From IMG/VR virus record IMGVR_UViG_3300018059_000023, positions 1 to 42,419 of that record: a stretch of DNA of 42,419 nucleotides; one strand, 5' to 3'. This DNA comes from a virus. The position numbers were made by a program, and so were the translations under genes. Below the pieces are notes generated by a model. It was given only the letters and a program-made list of their open reading frames with translations. It had not been told where the DNA came from and searched no databases. This document shows, in pieces, positions 23,159-29,989 of this stretch (position 1 is the first letter of the stretch; the number at the start of each line of letters is the position of its first letter).

Positions 23159-23385
23159 GACCGTCTCTGTTGTGACTGCCAGTAATCCAGCGCGGCTTTG
23201 TACAGATTGCTTCGGTGCGGGTCAAGGGTTGGATCGGCTGCCCGTTGTTGCAGTTCAGAGGGAGAGAGAGACATCGTCCGTTGGTTGATCGTGTTAAAAA
23301 TAATCACCTTTGTTTGCAGGAAGTCCAATCCGAATTTGTACGGGAAGGTCTGACTGGTCTGGGTGGTGTCGTTGAGGGCGGTCAT
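23155..23385 (-). CDS. Unknown 76-aa early protein
   Basis: Start ATG 23385 is set by its overlap with the previous stop (ATGA). MTALNDTTQTSQTFPYKFG starts the protein; the C-terminus contains a helical LSPSELQQRAADPTLDPH segment. No motif. Confidence 0.55.
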   Translation of the reverse strand: MTALNDTTQTSQTFPYKFGLDFLQTKVIIFNTINQRTMSLSPSELQQRAADPTLDPHRSNLYKAALDYWQSQQRRS

Positions 23386-23684
23386 GATTGCGCCTCGTTG
23401 TATGGGTTGGTTTGGGCTTCGGCTCTTACTGCATCGTAGGTGTCTACGTGTCCGCATGGGTTCTTCCAGCAATGCACGGTCATGCGGCGCGAGCCGTCAT
23501 AAGATAATCCCTCGAAGAGTTCACCGCGTGGACCTCCACAGATGGGGCATTCCCATTTGAGAATGACGGTCCGCTTATAGTGGCCTTCGTGCGTTGCCGT
23601 GGCCGGGATTGTCACGGTTTTGAGAACTAATCGAGCGTGCAATTGCTGATAGTTCTTGGGGTTGATGGGTTGGGAGTTGTTCAT
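23382..23684 (-). CDS. Zinc-ribbon protein
   Basis: 100 aa, ATG 23684 overlapping the previous stop (ATGA). WECPICGGPRGELF and HCWKNPCGHVD form a four-Cys zinc ribbon in the C-terminal two thirds. Ends EAQS, the recurrent junction motif. Function unknown. Confidence 0.6.
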   Translation of the reverse strand: MNNSQPINPKNYQQLHARLVLKTVTIPATATHEGHYKRTVILKWECPICGGPRGELFEGLSYDGSRRMTVHCWKNPCGHVDTYDAVRAEAQTNPYNEAQS

Positions 23685-23851
23685 GATTGTGCTTTCAATA
23701 AAACTTGCTTTGCATACTTGCCGAAGTCAAAGAAAAATCCACACTTACCAGCGACGTGCGCGGCGGCATGTTCTTTTTCAGTGGCGGCAGGGCGACCGCA
23801 GGGGCAAGTTTTCGTTTTTGGTAGGGTAGTGGTTTGATCGTGGGTGGTCAT
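23681..23851 (-). CDS. Small Cys/His protein
   Basis: 56 aa from ATG 23851 (ATGA overlap; the longer frame starts inside the upstream gene). TKTCPCGRPAATEKEHAAAH with a later KCG suggests a zinc knuckle. Ends KAQS. Unknown. Confidence 0.55.
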   Translation of the reverse strand: MTTHDQTTTLPKTKTCPCGRPAATEKEHAAAHVAGKCGFFFDFGKYAKQVLLKAQS

Positions 23852-24306
23852 GATTGCACAGCTATTTCTTTTGCACCCTCGGAGCAAATCACTTCGAAGA
23901 TTGGTACAGTCTTTTCACCGATCTTGTTGAGCACACAGGTTGTTCCTTTGTGATCTGTACGAAATCCAAATTGAAACCACGTGCGATCTGTACGATCTTC
24001 TTCATGCGTTTCGTACTCCAAAAAATGACCGGCTGTTTTTGATGTATCCCACACGAATTGATTTTCTCGCAGGAGTTTATATTCCGGGAATTGCTCGGTC
24101 ATGAAAGCGCGCACCTGTGCAATTAATTCAAAGTTGAATGGCAAGGTAAATTCAAATCCCTGACTCCAGTACGTTATCCATGTCCCATCAGGGAAGCATT
24201 GGGAAATCAAACCACAAGGTACGCGCTCAAGTTTTTCGAGCATCTTCATGCGCTGATCTATTTCCCATTGGATACTTTTTTTAAGTTGTTCCTTTTGTTT
24301 TTTCAT
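23848..24306 (-). CDS. Unknown 152-aa early protein
   Basis: ATG at 24306 (GAAAGGACC upstream). A Lys/Glu-rich N-terminal helix is followed by an alpha/beta domain with many aromatic residues (GTWITYWSQGFEFTLPFNFE and TWFQFGFRTDHKGTTC). No family recognised. Ends AVQS. Confidence 0.6.
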   Translation of the reverse strand: MKKQKEQLKKSIQWEIDQRMKMLEKLERVPCGLISQCFPDGTWITYWSQGFEFTLPFNFELIAQVRAFMTEQFPEYKLLRENQFVWDTSKTAGHFLEYETHEEDRTDRTWFQFGFRTDHKGTTCVLNKIGEKTVPIFEVICSEGAKEIAVQS

Positions 24307-24370
24307 CGCTTGGTCCTTTCGTCTGTTACAATTGGCAATGTCCCTAATTTATGGGGCACATCGCTTGATC

Positions 24371-24399
24371 AAAGAGTCGCCGCCTATCGGTGGCTCTTT
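24371..24399. promoter_or_regulatory. Strong intergenic hairpin in the early leader
   Basis: A 12-bp stem (24371-24382 with 24388-24399, two G-T wobbles) with a CCTAT loop sits in the 97-bp gap upstream of the 24306 gene. A second weaker hairpin (TGTCCC / GGGGCA) lies at about 24340-24358. Neither is followed by a T-run on the minus strand, so this may be an RNA processing site or attenuator rather than a terminator. Confidence 0.5.
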
Positions 24400-24403
24400 G
24401 CAT

Positions 24404-24730
24404 TTACGGGTGGGTGAGTGTTACTTCCGTTTGATTGGAAACTAACAAGGGAAGGGCGGCGGCTTGCGTGATCTCGTTCCAGCAAGCTTCACACACGTGA
24501 AACTGGTGGGAGCCTGTGCCGGTCAAGAATAGATTGCGAATGCCTGGGTCCTGTGGCTTGAGGCAGATGTCGCAGGTAGCCTTACGAACTGTGAACGCTT
24601 TCTGCGCGGGCTGAATTAGTGTGATACGGTCGCTGTAGAACTTCACATTCGAGATCCTGCGTTCTTCGCGCCAGTTACTCATCTCGACCAGCAGATCCCT
24701 ATAGGCTGCGTTAGTGGGGGATGTCGTCAT
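24404..24730 (-). CDS. Zinc-ribbon early protein
   Basis: 108 aa, ATG 24730 overlapping the previous stop (ATGA). The C-terminal half contains TCDICLKPQDPG and HVCEACWNEI, a four-Cys zinc site. Second gene of the leftward early operon. Function unknown. Confidence 0.6.
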   Translation of the reverse strand: MTTSPTNAAYRDLLVEMSNWREERRISNVKFYSDRITLIQPAQKAFTVRKATCDICLKPQDPGIRNLFLTGTGSHQFHVCEACWNEITQAAALPLLVSNQTEVTLTHP

Positions 24731-24924
24731 TTGATCACCCCCTTCTTTCGCATTGCGGATAAGAAACCCTTGACCTGCTTGCGGTTATCGTACTCATTTA
24801 GAATCAGAAGGCGGACAAGTTGAGCGCGGCTACTTCCGTATTCAGTAACCATTTCATCAAGCTTGTCCGCTAGTTCTTTTTCCATCAGGGTGTTGACCCA
24901 AACCTTGTTATCTTCTGTAGCCAT
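24727..24924 (-). CDS. Ribbon-helix-helix-like regulator
   Basis: 65 aa, ATG 24924 with AAAGG upstream. The strand KVWVNTLMEKELADKLDEM and a helix pair containing GSSRAQLVRLLILNEYDN are typical of ribbon-helix-helix (Arc/CopG-like) repressors. As first gene of the leftward operon, divergent from the CI-like gene, it is in the Cro position and may counter-regulate the switch region. Confidence 0.75.
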   Translation of the reverse strand: MATEDNKVWVNTLMEKELADKLDEMVTEYGSSRAQLVRLLILNEYDNRKQVKGFLSAMRKKGVIK

Positions 24925-24955
24925 CGCTTTGCCTTTCGCTTTTGCTTGGTTGTAT

Positions 24956-24992
24956 TTAGCAGTTGCTAAGTACAGTTCTTATACTACAGTAG
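24956..24992. promoter_or_regulatory. Operator-like palindromes and divergent rightward promoter of the switch region
   Basis: TTAGCA-GT-TGCTAA (24956-24969) is a 14-bp inverted repeat at the leftward transcription start. CTAC-A-GTAG (24984-24992) lies next to the leftward -10. A rightward promoter for the repressor can be drawn as TTAGCA (24956-61), 18 bp, TATACT (24980-85), overlapping both. Repressor binding here would control both directions, as in lambdoid switches. Confidence 0.55.
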
Positions 24993-25006
24993 ACTAGGTT
25001 TGTCAA
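24978..25006 (-). promoter_or_regulatory. Leftward early promoter (PL-like)
   Basis: On the minus strand, TTGACA (25006-25001), 17 bp spacer, TATAAG (24983-24978); predicted start at about 24971. It drives the RHH gene and the whole early block. Confidence 0.75.
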
Positions 25007-25053
25007 GAGCTAAAAAGGATTACGCCCATGCTAATCAAAGGGAGTGCATAATA

Positions 25054-25437
25054 TTGCCAATGAATAATTTCAGTCAATGGCTGATAGATGAGATGAAGCG
25101 GGCAGACATCCGATCACAGTCGGAGCTTGCCCGCCGCGCCGATGTAAGCGACGCGGCGATCAGTGATGTGCTGTCTGGTCGGCGCAACTTAGGACTTGAC
25201 CTAGCCAAAGCAATTGCGAAAGCCCTGGGGGTTCATTCGGTAGATGTGTTATATGCGGCGGGGTTGATAGAAAAACCAAAAGAAGCAACTCAAGACAAGT
25301 GGGTGCGTCGTGTTGAACGCAAGCTCGAATCCATCACAAATGAAAGGGACAGGGAAATTGTCGAAAAGACCATCGACTTACTCTCCCCCGATAAGAAAGC
25401 CCCGGCAGGAAAGCGCGCGAAGAGTGAAAGCACGTAA
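25054..25437 (+). CDS. CI-like HTH repressor
   Basis: 127 aa if started at TTG 25054, which is placed well after AGGGAG (25039-25044); the ATG at 25060 gives 125 aa. The HTH_3/XRE domain covers about residues 8-65: SQSELARRADVSDAAISDVL is followed by a recognition end GRRNLGLDLAKAIAKALG and VDVLYAAGLI. The C-terminus is a short helical dimerisation region ending in a basic tail. There is no LexA-like protease domain, so induction would not be by RecA cleavage. It is the first gene of the rightward operon. Confidence 0.85.
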   Translation: MPMNNFSQWLIDEMKRADIRSQSELARRADVSDAAISDVLSGRRNLGLDLAKAIAKALGVHSVDVLYAAGLIEKPKEATQDKWVRRVERKLESITNERDREIVEKTIDLLSPDKKAPAGKRAKSEST

Positions 25438-25471
25438 ACCATATCACCCCAATTATTGGAAAATCTACAAG

Positions 25472-25600
25472 ATGAGCATCGGCCAGTTGATTGCGCTAGA
25501 CGCTGCACTTAGTTTGCTTGCACTGAAAAACCAGGTTGTTGAGAGTTTATATCGCGCTGGTCGGCGCGCAGTGTTCGAGGCTCATTGGGTGGGGAGATGA
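25472..25600 (+). CDS. 42-aa helical protein in the lysogeny operon
   Basis: ATG 25472; the stop overlaps the next ATG (ATGA), supporting coupling. MSIGQLIALDAALSLLALKN starts an amphipathic or hydrophobic helix. The ribosome site is weak. Possibly a regulatory peptide. Confidence 0.5.
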   Translation: MSIGQLIALDAALSLLALKNQVVESLYRAGRRAVFEAHWVGR

Positions 25601-25884
25601 ATTACATCAGCCTGTTCTTTGAGATCCAAAGGGAATTCGGTATTCCTCCAGAGAAGGCACAGGAGGCATTGAAGATTTGCGAGGGGGATTATCGAACAGC
25701 TTGCGAGATGTTACTAGACACCCATAAACCACGTGTTCTACAACCAATCCCGCCGCCCGTTATCACACCAAGGAGGGACACTTTTTGGGATAAGGTTGTT
25801 ATGGCGATTGTCTACGTTCTGGCTTTCATCTTTTTTGCTTTTGTCGCTTATGTACTTATCGTCAACTGGCTTTATGTCACATGA
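25597..25884 (+). CDS. UBA-like domain with C-terminal TM helix
   Basis: 95 aa, ATG 25597; a TTG at 25585 would add four residues but the ATG is coupled to the previous stop. Residues about 11-42 (EFGIPPEKAQEALKICEGDY then RTACEMLL) match the three-helix UBA/TS-N pattern, in which a Gly-hydrophobic loop is followed by EALxxxxGDxxxAxxxLL. A Pro-rich linker (46-60) leads to one TM helix (about 67-92). It overlaps the recombinase start (ATGA). It may tether or recruit a partner to the membrane in lysogeny. Confidence 0.7.
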   Translation: MNYISLFFEIQREFGIPPEKAQEALKICEGDYRTACEMLLDTHKPRVLQPIPPPVITPRRDTFWDKVVMAIVYVLAFIFFAFVAYVLIVNWLYVT

Positions 25885-27356
25885 GATTTTCAATTCTCAC
25901 AGCCGTCTCTACAGCAAGTCAAGCAACCGAAGATAAAGCATCCCTCTCTGAACAGGAAACTAAATGTCGCGCGGTCGGCACGTCGCGCGGGTGGGTGGAG
26001 TCTTCGGGTCCGTACGTGATCCCGGGGAAAAGCCGTACACGCTTCGTCAATCTCCGAGATGCAGAGGCAGAGATTCCCGCGCTTCGCACTATGTTGGAGG
26101 ACGGCAAACATGGGCGCTATGATGTCCTTATGTTGTTCGATTACAATCGTTTGAGGGACCTAATAGACCCGGTCGCGAAGACATTAGGGGCGTATGGCAT
26201 TCAGTTGTTCTCCGTCAACCAACCCGTAGACCCTATTCCTCCTCAAGAGTTCAGCCCCTACGCTTCCGACACTGAGCCGATGGTTCGGGGTATCAATCAG
26301 ATCATATCGAGATGGACGATCTCTGATTTGCGGCGGAAGTATTACTTCGGCGTTTCCGCTCGCGTCCGCTCCGGGCTGCCTTCCATTCGCATTCCGTACG
26401 GATACTCGAAGCCGCCGGGCAGGGAGCAGGACACAAAGGCGGTTCCTATCCAGGTCCCCTCTCACGCGCGCGTGGTCATAGAGATCAAAGAGATGTTCCT
26501 GAATGGCACCTCGTACTACGGCATTCGAGACTGTCTCAACGAGCGCGGCACACCTACGCCCGAAGGCGCCAAAGGCTGGTCTCACTCCACTGTGAAGAAG
26601 ATCCTGCGCAATCCGTTCTATGCAGGGAAGGTATTCTTCCAGCGCTACCGAACGAAGCGAGATCCCAACTCGGCCAGCAAAGCGCGGGTGGTTTTGAATG
26701 CCGATCACCTCATCGAGGACGGCGCGCACGTTGGGCTGTACAGTTGGGATGATTACCAATCCATCCTGGCGGAGTTTAAACGGCGCGAGGGTTTCCCGCA
26801 CAATAACCGCTATCCGTTCTCTGGGCTGCTGGTCTGCTCTGTGTGTGGCGCGAGATTATGCCACGATCATGGGTCCTGGAGATGCAAACTCAAGGGCACC
26901 AAGAAGGACCACATCGGCTTGCGTGTAGAAGAGGCACTGGCGCTTGTGCCGCGTGCGTTGCAGAGAGCTTTGCGTGATGTCAGTCCGGCAGATCCGTCAC
27001 CGTCATCCACGGCGGTGCTTCAGGGAGAAGACACAACCACCCTCGAACGTCAGAGACGCCGCGTCCAGCAGGCGTATGAGTCGGAGGTCTACAGTCTCGA
27101 AGAGGCAGAGGCGAAGATCAAAGCCATTGACATACAGATCCGTGACCTGAAAGATGGGGAGGCGGTCCGGCTTCGGAAACAAAAAGAGCGTGAACAGTTT
27201 ATGCTCACGCTTGATCAGGCCAGGGAGATACTTGAGTTTCTGCCGCGGTGGTGTGCAGAGCAGGACCCGAAGACGGTCAACTACTTTCTATTGCGGCTGT
27301 GCCGATCGGTCACCGTCACGCCCGACGGTGTGATCACGGTGCAGTTGAGGGATTAA
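25881..27356 (+). CDS. Large serine recombinase (integrase)
   Basis: 491 aa, ATG 25881 overlapping the previous stop (ATGA). The N-terminal resolvase domain (about 1-150) has the nucleophile Ser10 in TAVSTASQ, but the usual Arg two residues earlier is Ala8. LMLFDYNRLRD (about 75-85) supplies other catalytic Arg positions. A Recombinase domain follows (about 165-265: RIPYGYSKPPG, GWSHSTVKKILRNPFYAGK). A zinc ribbon (CSVCGARLCHDHGSWRC, about 315-331) and a coiled coil (about 380-440) come next. It presumably integrates the circular genome into host attB. The loss of Arg8 is odd and needs comparison with close relatives. Confidence 0.93.
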   Translation: MRFSILTAVSTASQATEDKASLSEQETKCRAVGTSRGWVESSGPYVIPGKSRTRFVNLRDAEAEIPALRTMLEDGKHGRYDVLMLFDYNRLRDLIDPVAKTLGAYGIQLFSVNQPVDPIPPQEFSPYASDTEPMVRGINQIISRWTISDLRRKYYFGVSARVRSGLPSIRIPYGYSKPPGREQDTKAVPIQVPSHARVVIEIKEMFLNGTSYYGIRDCLNERGTPTPEGAKGWSHSTVKKILRNPFYAGKVFFQRYRTKRDPNSASKARVVLNADHLIEDGAHVGLYSWDDYQSILAEFKRREGFPHNNRYPFSGLLVCSVCGARLCHDHGSWRCKLKGTKKDHIGLRVEEALALVPRALQRALRDVSPADPSPSSTAVLQGEDTTTLERQRRRVQQAYESEVYSLEEAEAKIKAIDIQIRDLKDGEAVRLRKQKEREQFMLTLDQAREILEFLPRWCAEQDPKTVNYFLLRLCRSVTVTPDGVITVQLRD

Positions 27357-27370
27357 AACTATTTATCCCT
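27348..27370. terminator. Weak bidirectional hairpin between convergent genes
   Basis: AGGGAT-t-AAA / TTTATCCCT (27348-27357 with 27362-27370) with a 4-nt loop overlaps the stops of the recombinase and of the gene ending at 27359. It could terminate transcription from both sides; there is no strong T-run. Confidence 0.35.
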
Positions 27371-27598
27371 ACAGGTTAGTTTGACGATAAACTTTCCTTT
27401 CACGAAATCGGCGAAGTCAACTCGATAACTCAGCCCGTTTATCTGCACACTCTCACCACTCTTTGGGAGCTTACTGATTGTATGCGAGACCGCCCCCTTC
27501 TCTTCGGCGGCTTTGACTTTGGCAACAAGATCATCGAGATTGCCGAAGTCAACGGAAACTAACTGCTTGATGTTTCCTAATTCGTCTTGGCTTTGCAT
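27359..27598 (-). CDS. Unknown 79-aa protein
   Basis: ATG 27598. Helical N-terminal half (GNLDDLVAKVKAAEEKG) and a beta-rich C-terminal half (SVQINGLSYRVDFADFVKGK). Last gene of the leftward late block; pairs with the Acb2-like gene 11 bp upstream. The function is unknown. Confidence 0.6.
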   Translation of the reverse strand: MQSQDELGNIKQLVSVDFGNLDDLVAKVKAAEEKGAVSHTISKLPKSGESVQINGLSYRVDFADFVKGKFIVKLTCRDK

Positions 27599-27609
27599 CG
27601 GAGACCTTT

Positions 27610-27804
27610 CTACTTTTCTTCCAATTTCGCACGGACAAAGCAGTCTTTTGCCTCGAGCAGTTTACGCATCCCGGCGGATTTCTCTGGTCCGTCCGGCAGG
27701 GTTTCTTCCATCAATCGCGCAAGTTCCGCAATCGGCTTCGATACCCCTTGTAGTTTTTCAGGCAGGTGTTCGTAAGAGAACCATTGAATAGTCGTGCTCG
27801 GCAT
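27610..27804 (-). CDS. Acb2/Tad1-hairpin-like protein, candidate cyclic-nucleotide sponge
   Basis: 64 aa, ATG 27804 (AAAGGAAAA upstream). Two helices with the signature LPDGPEKSAGMRKLLEAKD at 36-54. The pattern F.Y.HLP.....S.P...LA at 9-29 resembles the Acb2/Tad1 helical-hairpin group common in phages. Acb2 proteins bind cyclic di- and trinucleotides and block CBASS (and Thoeris signals for Tad1). Here only the family resemblance is visible; binding is inferred. It has a possible own promoter upstream and is co-oriented with the 79-aa gene. Confidence 0.6.
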   Translation of the reverse strand: MPSTTIQWFSYEHLPEKLQGVSKPIAELARLMEETLPDGPEKSAGMRKLLEAKDCFVRAKLEEK

Positions 27805-27972
27805 TGGATTTTTCCTTTCTTGTACTAGGTTTTGGTTATTATAACGAATTTCAAAGCCCAGTTGGTAGACTACGTTCCTGAATTCGCAAACTAAAGCAAA
27901 GTTCTCCAGGTCCTTACCGCCGCGCGTGGTGGTGCTTACCGGTAGACATCGACGTATTCGGCGGTGTGAGAT
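27805..27972 (-). promoter_or_regulatory. Intergenic region with TATAAT box and inverted repeats
   Basis: 168 bp without a gene. On the minus strand TATAAT at 27843-27838 could be a -10 box for the Acb2-like gene; no good -35 is seen. ACCGCC-N6-GGTGGT near 27915-27933 and a distant GGCGGT form inverted repeats and could be an attP or regulator site. A tRNA D-arm-like stretch at 27855-27870 is not a tRNA. Confidence 0.4.
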
Positions 27973-28164
27973 CTACTTCACCTTCGTCCACGCCTTCACT
28001 TTGCCATTCTCGGCGGGCGCGACCTTCTCCACCGGCATCGCCTCGATCTTCCGCGCCAGGGCATTCAACTTTTCCAGTGTCCTGCCTATGGTTTCCCGCG
28101 TCCCCTGCAACTGCACCGCGTTCAACACATCCAAAAGCATTTTCTTTTCTTCCTGAGTGAGCAT
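27973..28164 (-). CDS. Unknown 63-aa helical protein
   Basis: ATG 28164, 12 bp after the fibre gene, with AAGGAGAT upstream. A single charged helix (EEKKMLLDVLNAVQLQG and LEKLNALARKIE) and a Lys/Pro-rich end. Possibly a fibre chaperone from its position; unproven. Confidence 0.6.
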   Translation of the reverse strand: MLTQEEKKMLLDVLNAVQLQGTRETIGRTLEKLNALARKIEAMPVEKVAPAENGKVKAWTKVK

Positions 28165-28176
28165 GCTATCTCCTTG

Positions 28177-29559
28177 TTACGCTGGTCTAAATTCCAGTGC
28201 CATGCCGCCAATTGTGCCACTTGCGCCTGTTGCGTTGTTTTGCAGGTTCACACGGATGGCATCCCCTGCGACCACGGTAAAACTATGTGTGAGGTCTGAG
28301 TAGCCACCTGCGCCCGATCCTGCCGGGATGGTAATGGTCAGCGCGGTTGCTGATCCACCCTTCATCACGGTAGCAACCAAGGAGCCGCTGGCTGGCTGCG
28401 CTGACCCAATGGTGATGTAGAAGTTTTTGAACACGCCCGGCTTTGGGATTGTTGCGTTTCGGCTGGCGGTCAATAGCCCGCTCATAAACGGGTGCAGAAA
28501 GTACGTAGTGCTCGCCGGGATCGCCACGGCATCACCGTTTGCGCCCATGATCTGCCCCAAGGGTTCGCCGTTCACTGAGATGGCGCCCGTGCTGTTCATC
28601 GCTCCTGTCACTTTGAGTTTGTAGCTACCATCCGCCGCGCCACCGATGCCAATGGCATCCAGACCTGCATCGACGTAGAACAGACTGCCGTCCGTGGCGC
28701 CCTCGACGGAAAAATCAATGTCCTTGTTCCGCTCGTTGAAGTAGACGCGCGCCGATCCTGTCCCGCTCGATGGCAGGGTGTCGATAAAATGGTCATAGCC
28801 GAAAGAGGTGCGCCCGCCTGCGCTGCCTGGGAGGATCTCAAAGAGAGTCGAATTATCTACAACACCCTCAATCCATTTGATGTAAGGCTTTTCATCGGCC
28901 GTTGTTGTGACGATTAGTTTAATTGCTTTGCCCGCGATGTCGTTTAGTAGACCCAGCGCGTCGTCTGCGTCCGAGAACAAATATAGGTTGCCGACATTCC
29001 CGGCCGTGTCTTTGAAACCAAAAACAGCCTCTTGATTTTTCGCCCATATTCCATATTGATCAATGGTTATATCCCCCCCGCCAGCCTTGATCGTTCCGTC
29101 TGTGTCCATGTAGACGTTGACAGTTGTCCCGAACCGGAACTGCAACTGACCCTCGGAGGCGTCATATTTCGCATTGGATTTTCCTAGTGAGTTATCCCCG
29201 ATCAGTAAGTCTCCTTCTTGCATGGCTTCGCTGTTGTAGTCCTGGTCATTCGCGAAGACCGCAAAGGTCATCCCTTCCGGCGCCTCGATGTTCGAGCCGA
29301 TCAATACGTCCCCGTCCGGCTCGATGGTGCTTTTCTTGATACCGCCCTCATACACACGTACACCCAGGCCCGGCCCCACCTGCACGCCGCTCGCGTTGAT
29401 CCGGCCGAGAGACCCTTGCATCCCGACCTTCTCGGTCAACTCTTTGGTCGCGGCTTTCAACTGCTCCGCGGCGTCTTCCTGGTTGGCTTGCAGCCGGGTT
29501 TGAGCAGTGGTCTCCGCCGCGTCCAGGTCGTTCCAGCCAGTCTTCGGGTTACGTCTCAC
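28177..29559 (-). CDS. Tail fibre / receptor-binding protein
   Basis: 460 aa, GTG 29559 overlapping the upstream stop (GTGAGACGTAA). An N-terminal helix with coiled-coil character (about 10-45) is followed by a long Gly/Asp/Asn-rich beta region with repeated short strands (GDVLIGS, GDLLIGDNS, GSLFYVDAG). A C-terminal beta-sandwich-like domain (about 350-460) contains SGSLVATVMKGG and GDAIRVNLQNN. Layout and position at the end of the tail module fit a trimeric fibre that contacts the host. No enzymatic motif is visible. Confidence 0.75.
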   Translation of the reverse strand: MRRNPKTGWNDLDAAETTAQTRLQANQEDAAEQLKAATKELTEKVGMQGSLGRINASGVQVGPGLGVRVYEGGIKKSTIEPDGDVLIGSNIEAPEGMTFAVFANDQDYNSEAMQEGDLLIGDNSLGKSNAKYDASEGQLQFRFGTTVNVYMDTDGTIKAGGGDITIDQYGIWAKNQEAVFGFKDTAGNVGNLYLFSDADDALGLLNDIAGKAIKLIVTTTADEKPYIKWIEGVVDNSTLFEILPGSAGGRTSFGYDHFIDTLPSSGTGSARVYFNERNKDIDFSVEGATDGSLFYVDAGLDAIGIGGAADGSYKLKVTGAMNSTGAISVNGEPLGQIMGANGDAVAIPASTTYFLHPFMSGLLTASRNATIPKPGVFKNFYITIGSAQPASGSLVATVMKGGSATALTITIPAGSGAGGYSDLTHSFTVVAGDAIRVNLQNNATGASGTIGGMALEFRPA

Positions 29560-29989
29560 GGAACATCCTTTCCAGTGCTGCGTTCACGGTCTCATGGGTC
29601 ATCATATCGTCAGCCCAGAGAAACCGCATCGGGATCTTGGCGATATCGCGCATGGCATCCTCGATCTTGATCTGACGCAGGCGGTCGTCCTGACCCAGTT
29701 CCCCGTAATGCCAGTGCCCGCCGTTCAGTTCCAGCATGGTCGCGAGCGGCACGGTGTAGACCAGGAAATCGATGTTATAAAAATCCTCCGCGCCGGGGAA
29801 GACCAGGTATTGAAACTTGTAGCCCAGGTCCTTCCGGTCCAGCCATAACGAGACCCAGTATTCCTGCTGGCTGTCGGGGGTAATGCCTTGCACCAGACCA
29901 ACCGGCTCCGGGGCTGCTGCCTGCCGGGGTGGGTTGGAGTTTGGTACGTCGATCCTTCGAGCGCGGCGGGTTTTGAATTTGAAAGTCAT
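29549..29989 (-). CDS. Predicted VSR/DUF559-like nuclease in the tail operon
   Basis: 146 aa, ATG 29989 overlapping the stop of the 1000-aa gene (ATGA). A disordered basic N-terminus (1-35) is followed by an alpha/beta fold with NIDFLVY, MLELNGGHWH and DDRLRQIKIEDA, then IPMRFLWADD. The D-x-(n)-E-x-N-G-xx-W-H pattern and the final strand-helix resemble VSR-like PD-(D/E)XK nucleases, with Asn in place of the usual Lys. It could process DNA at packaging or injection, or attack competitors. The assignment is by pattern only. Confidence 0.5.
   Translation of the reverse strand: MTFKFKTRRARRIDVPNSNPPRQAAAPEPVGLVQGITPDSQQEYWVSLWLDRKDLGYKFQYLVFPGAEDFYNIDFLVYTVPLATMLELNGGHWHYGELGQDDRLRQIKIEDAMRDIAKIPMRFLWADDMMTHETVNAALERMFRET

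Noticed and set aside
27855-27870. tRNA D-arm-like sequence (AGCCCAGTTGGTAGAC)
   Set aside because: No acceptor, anticodon or T-arm pairing can be drawn around it, so it is not a tRNA; a remnant of an integration site is possible but unsupported.
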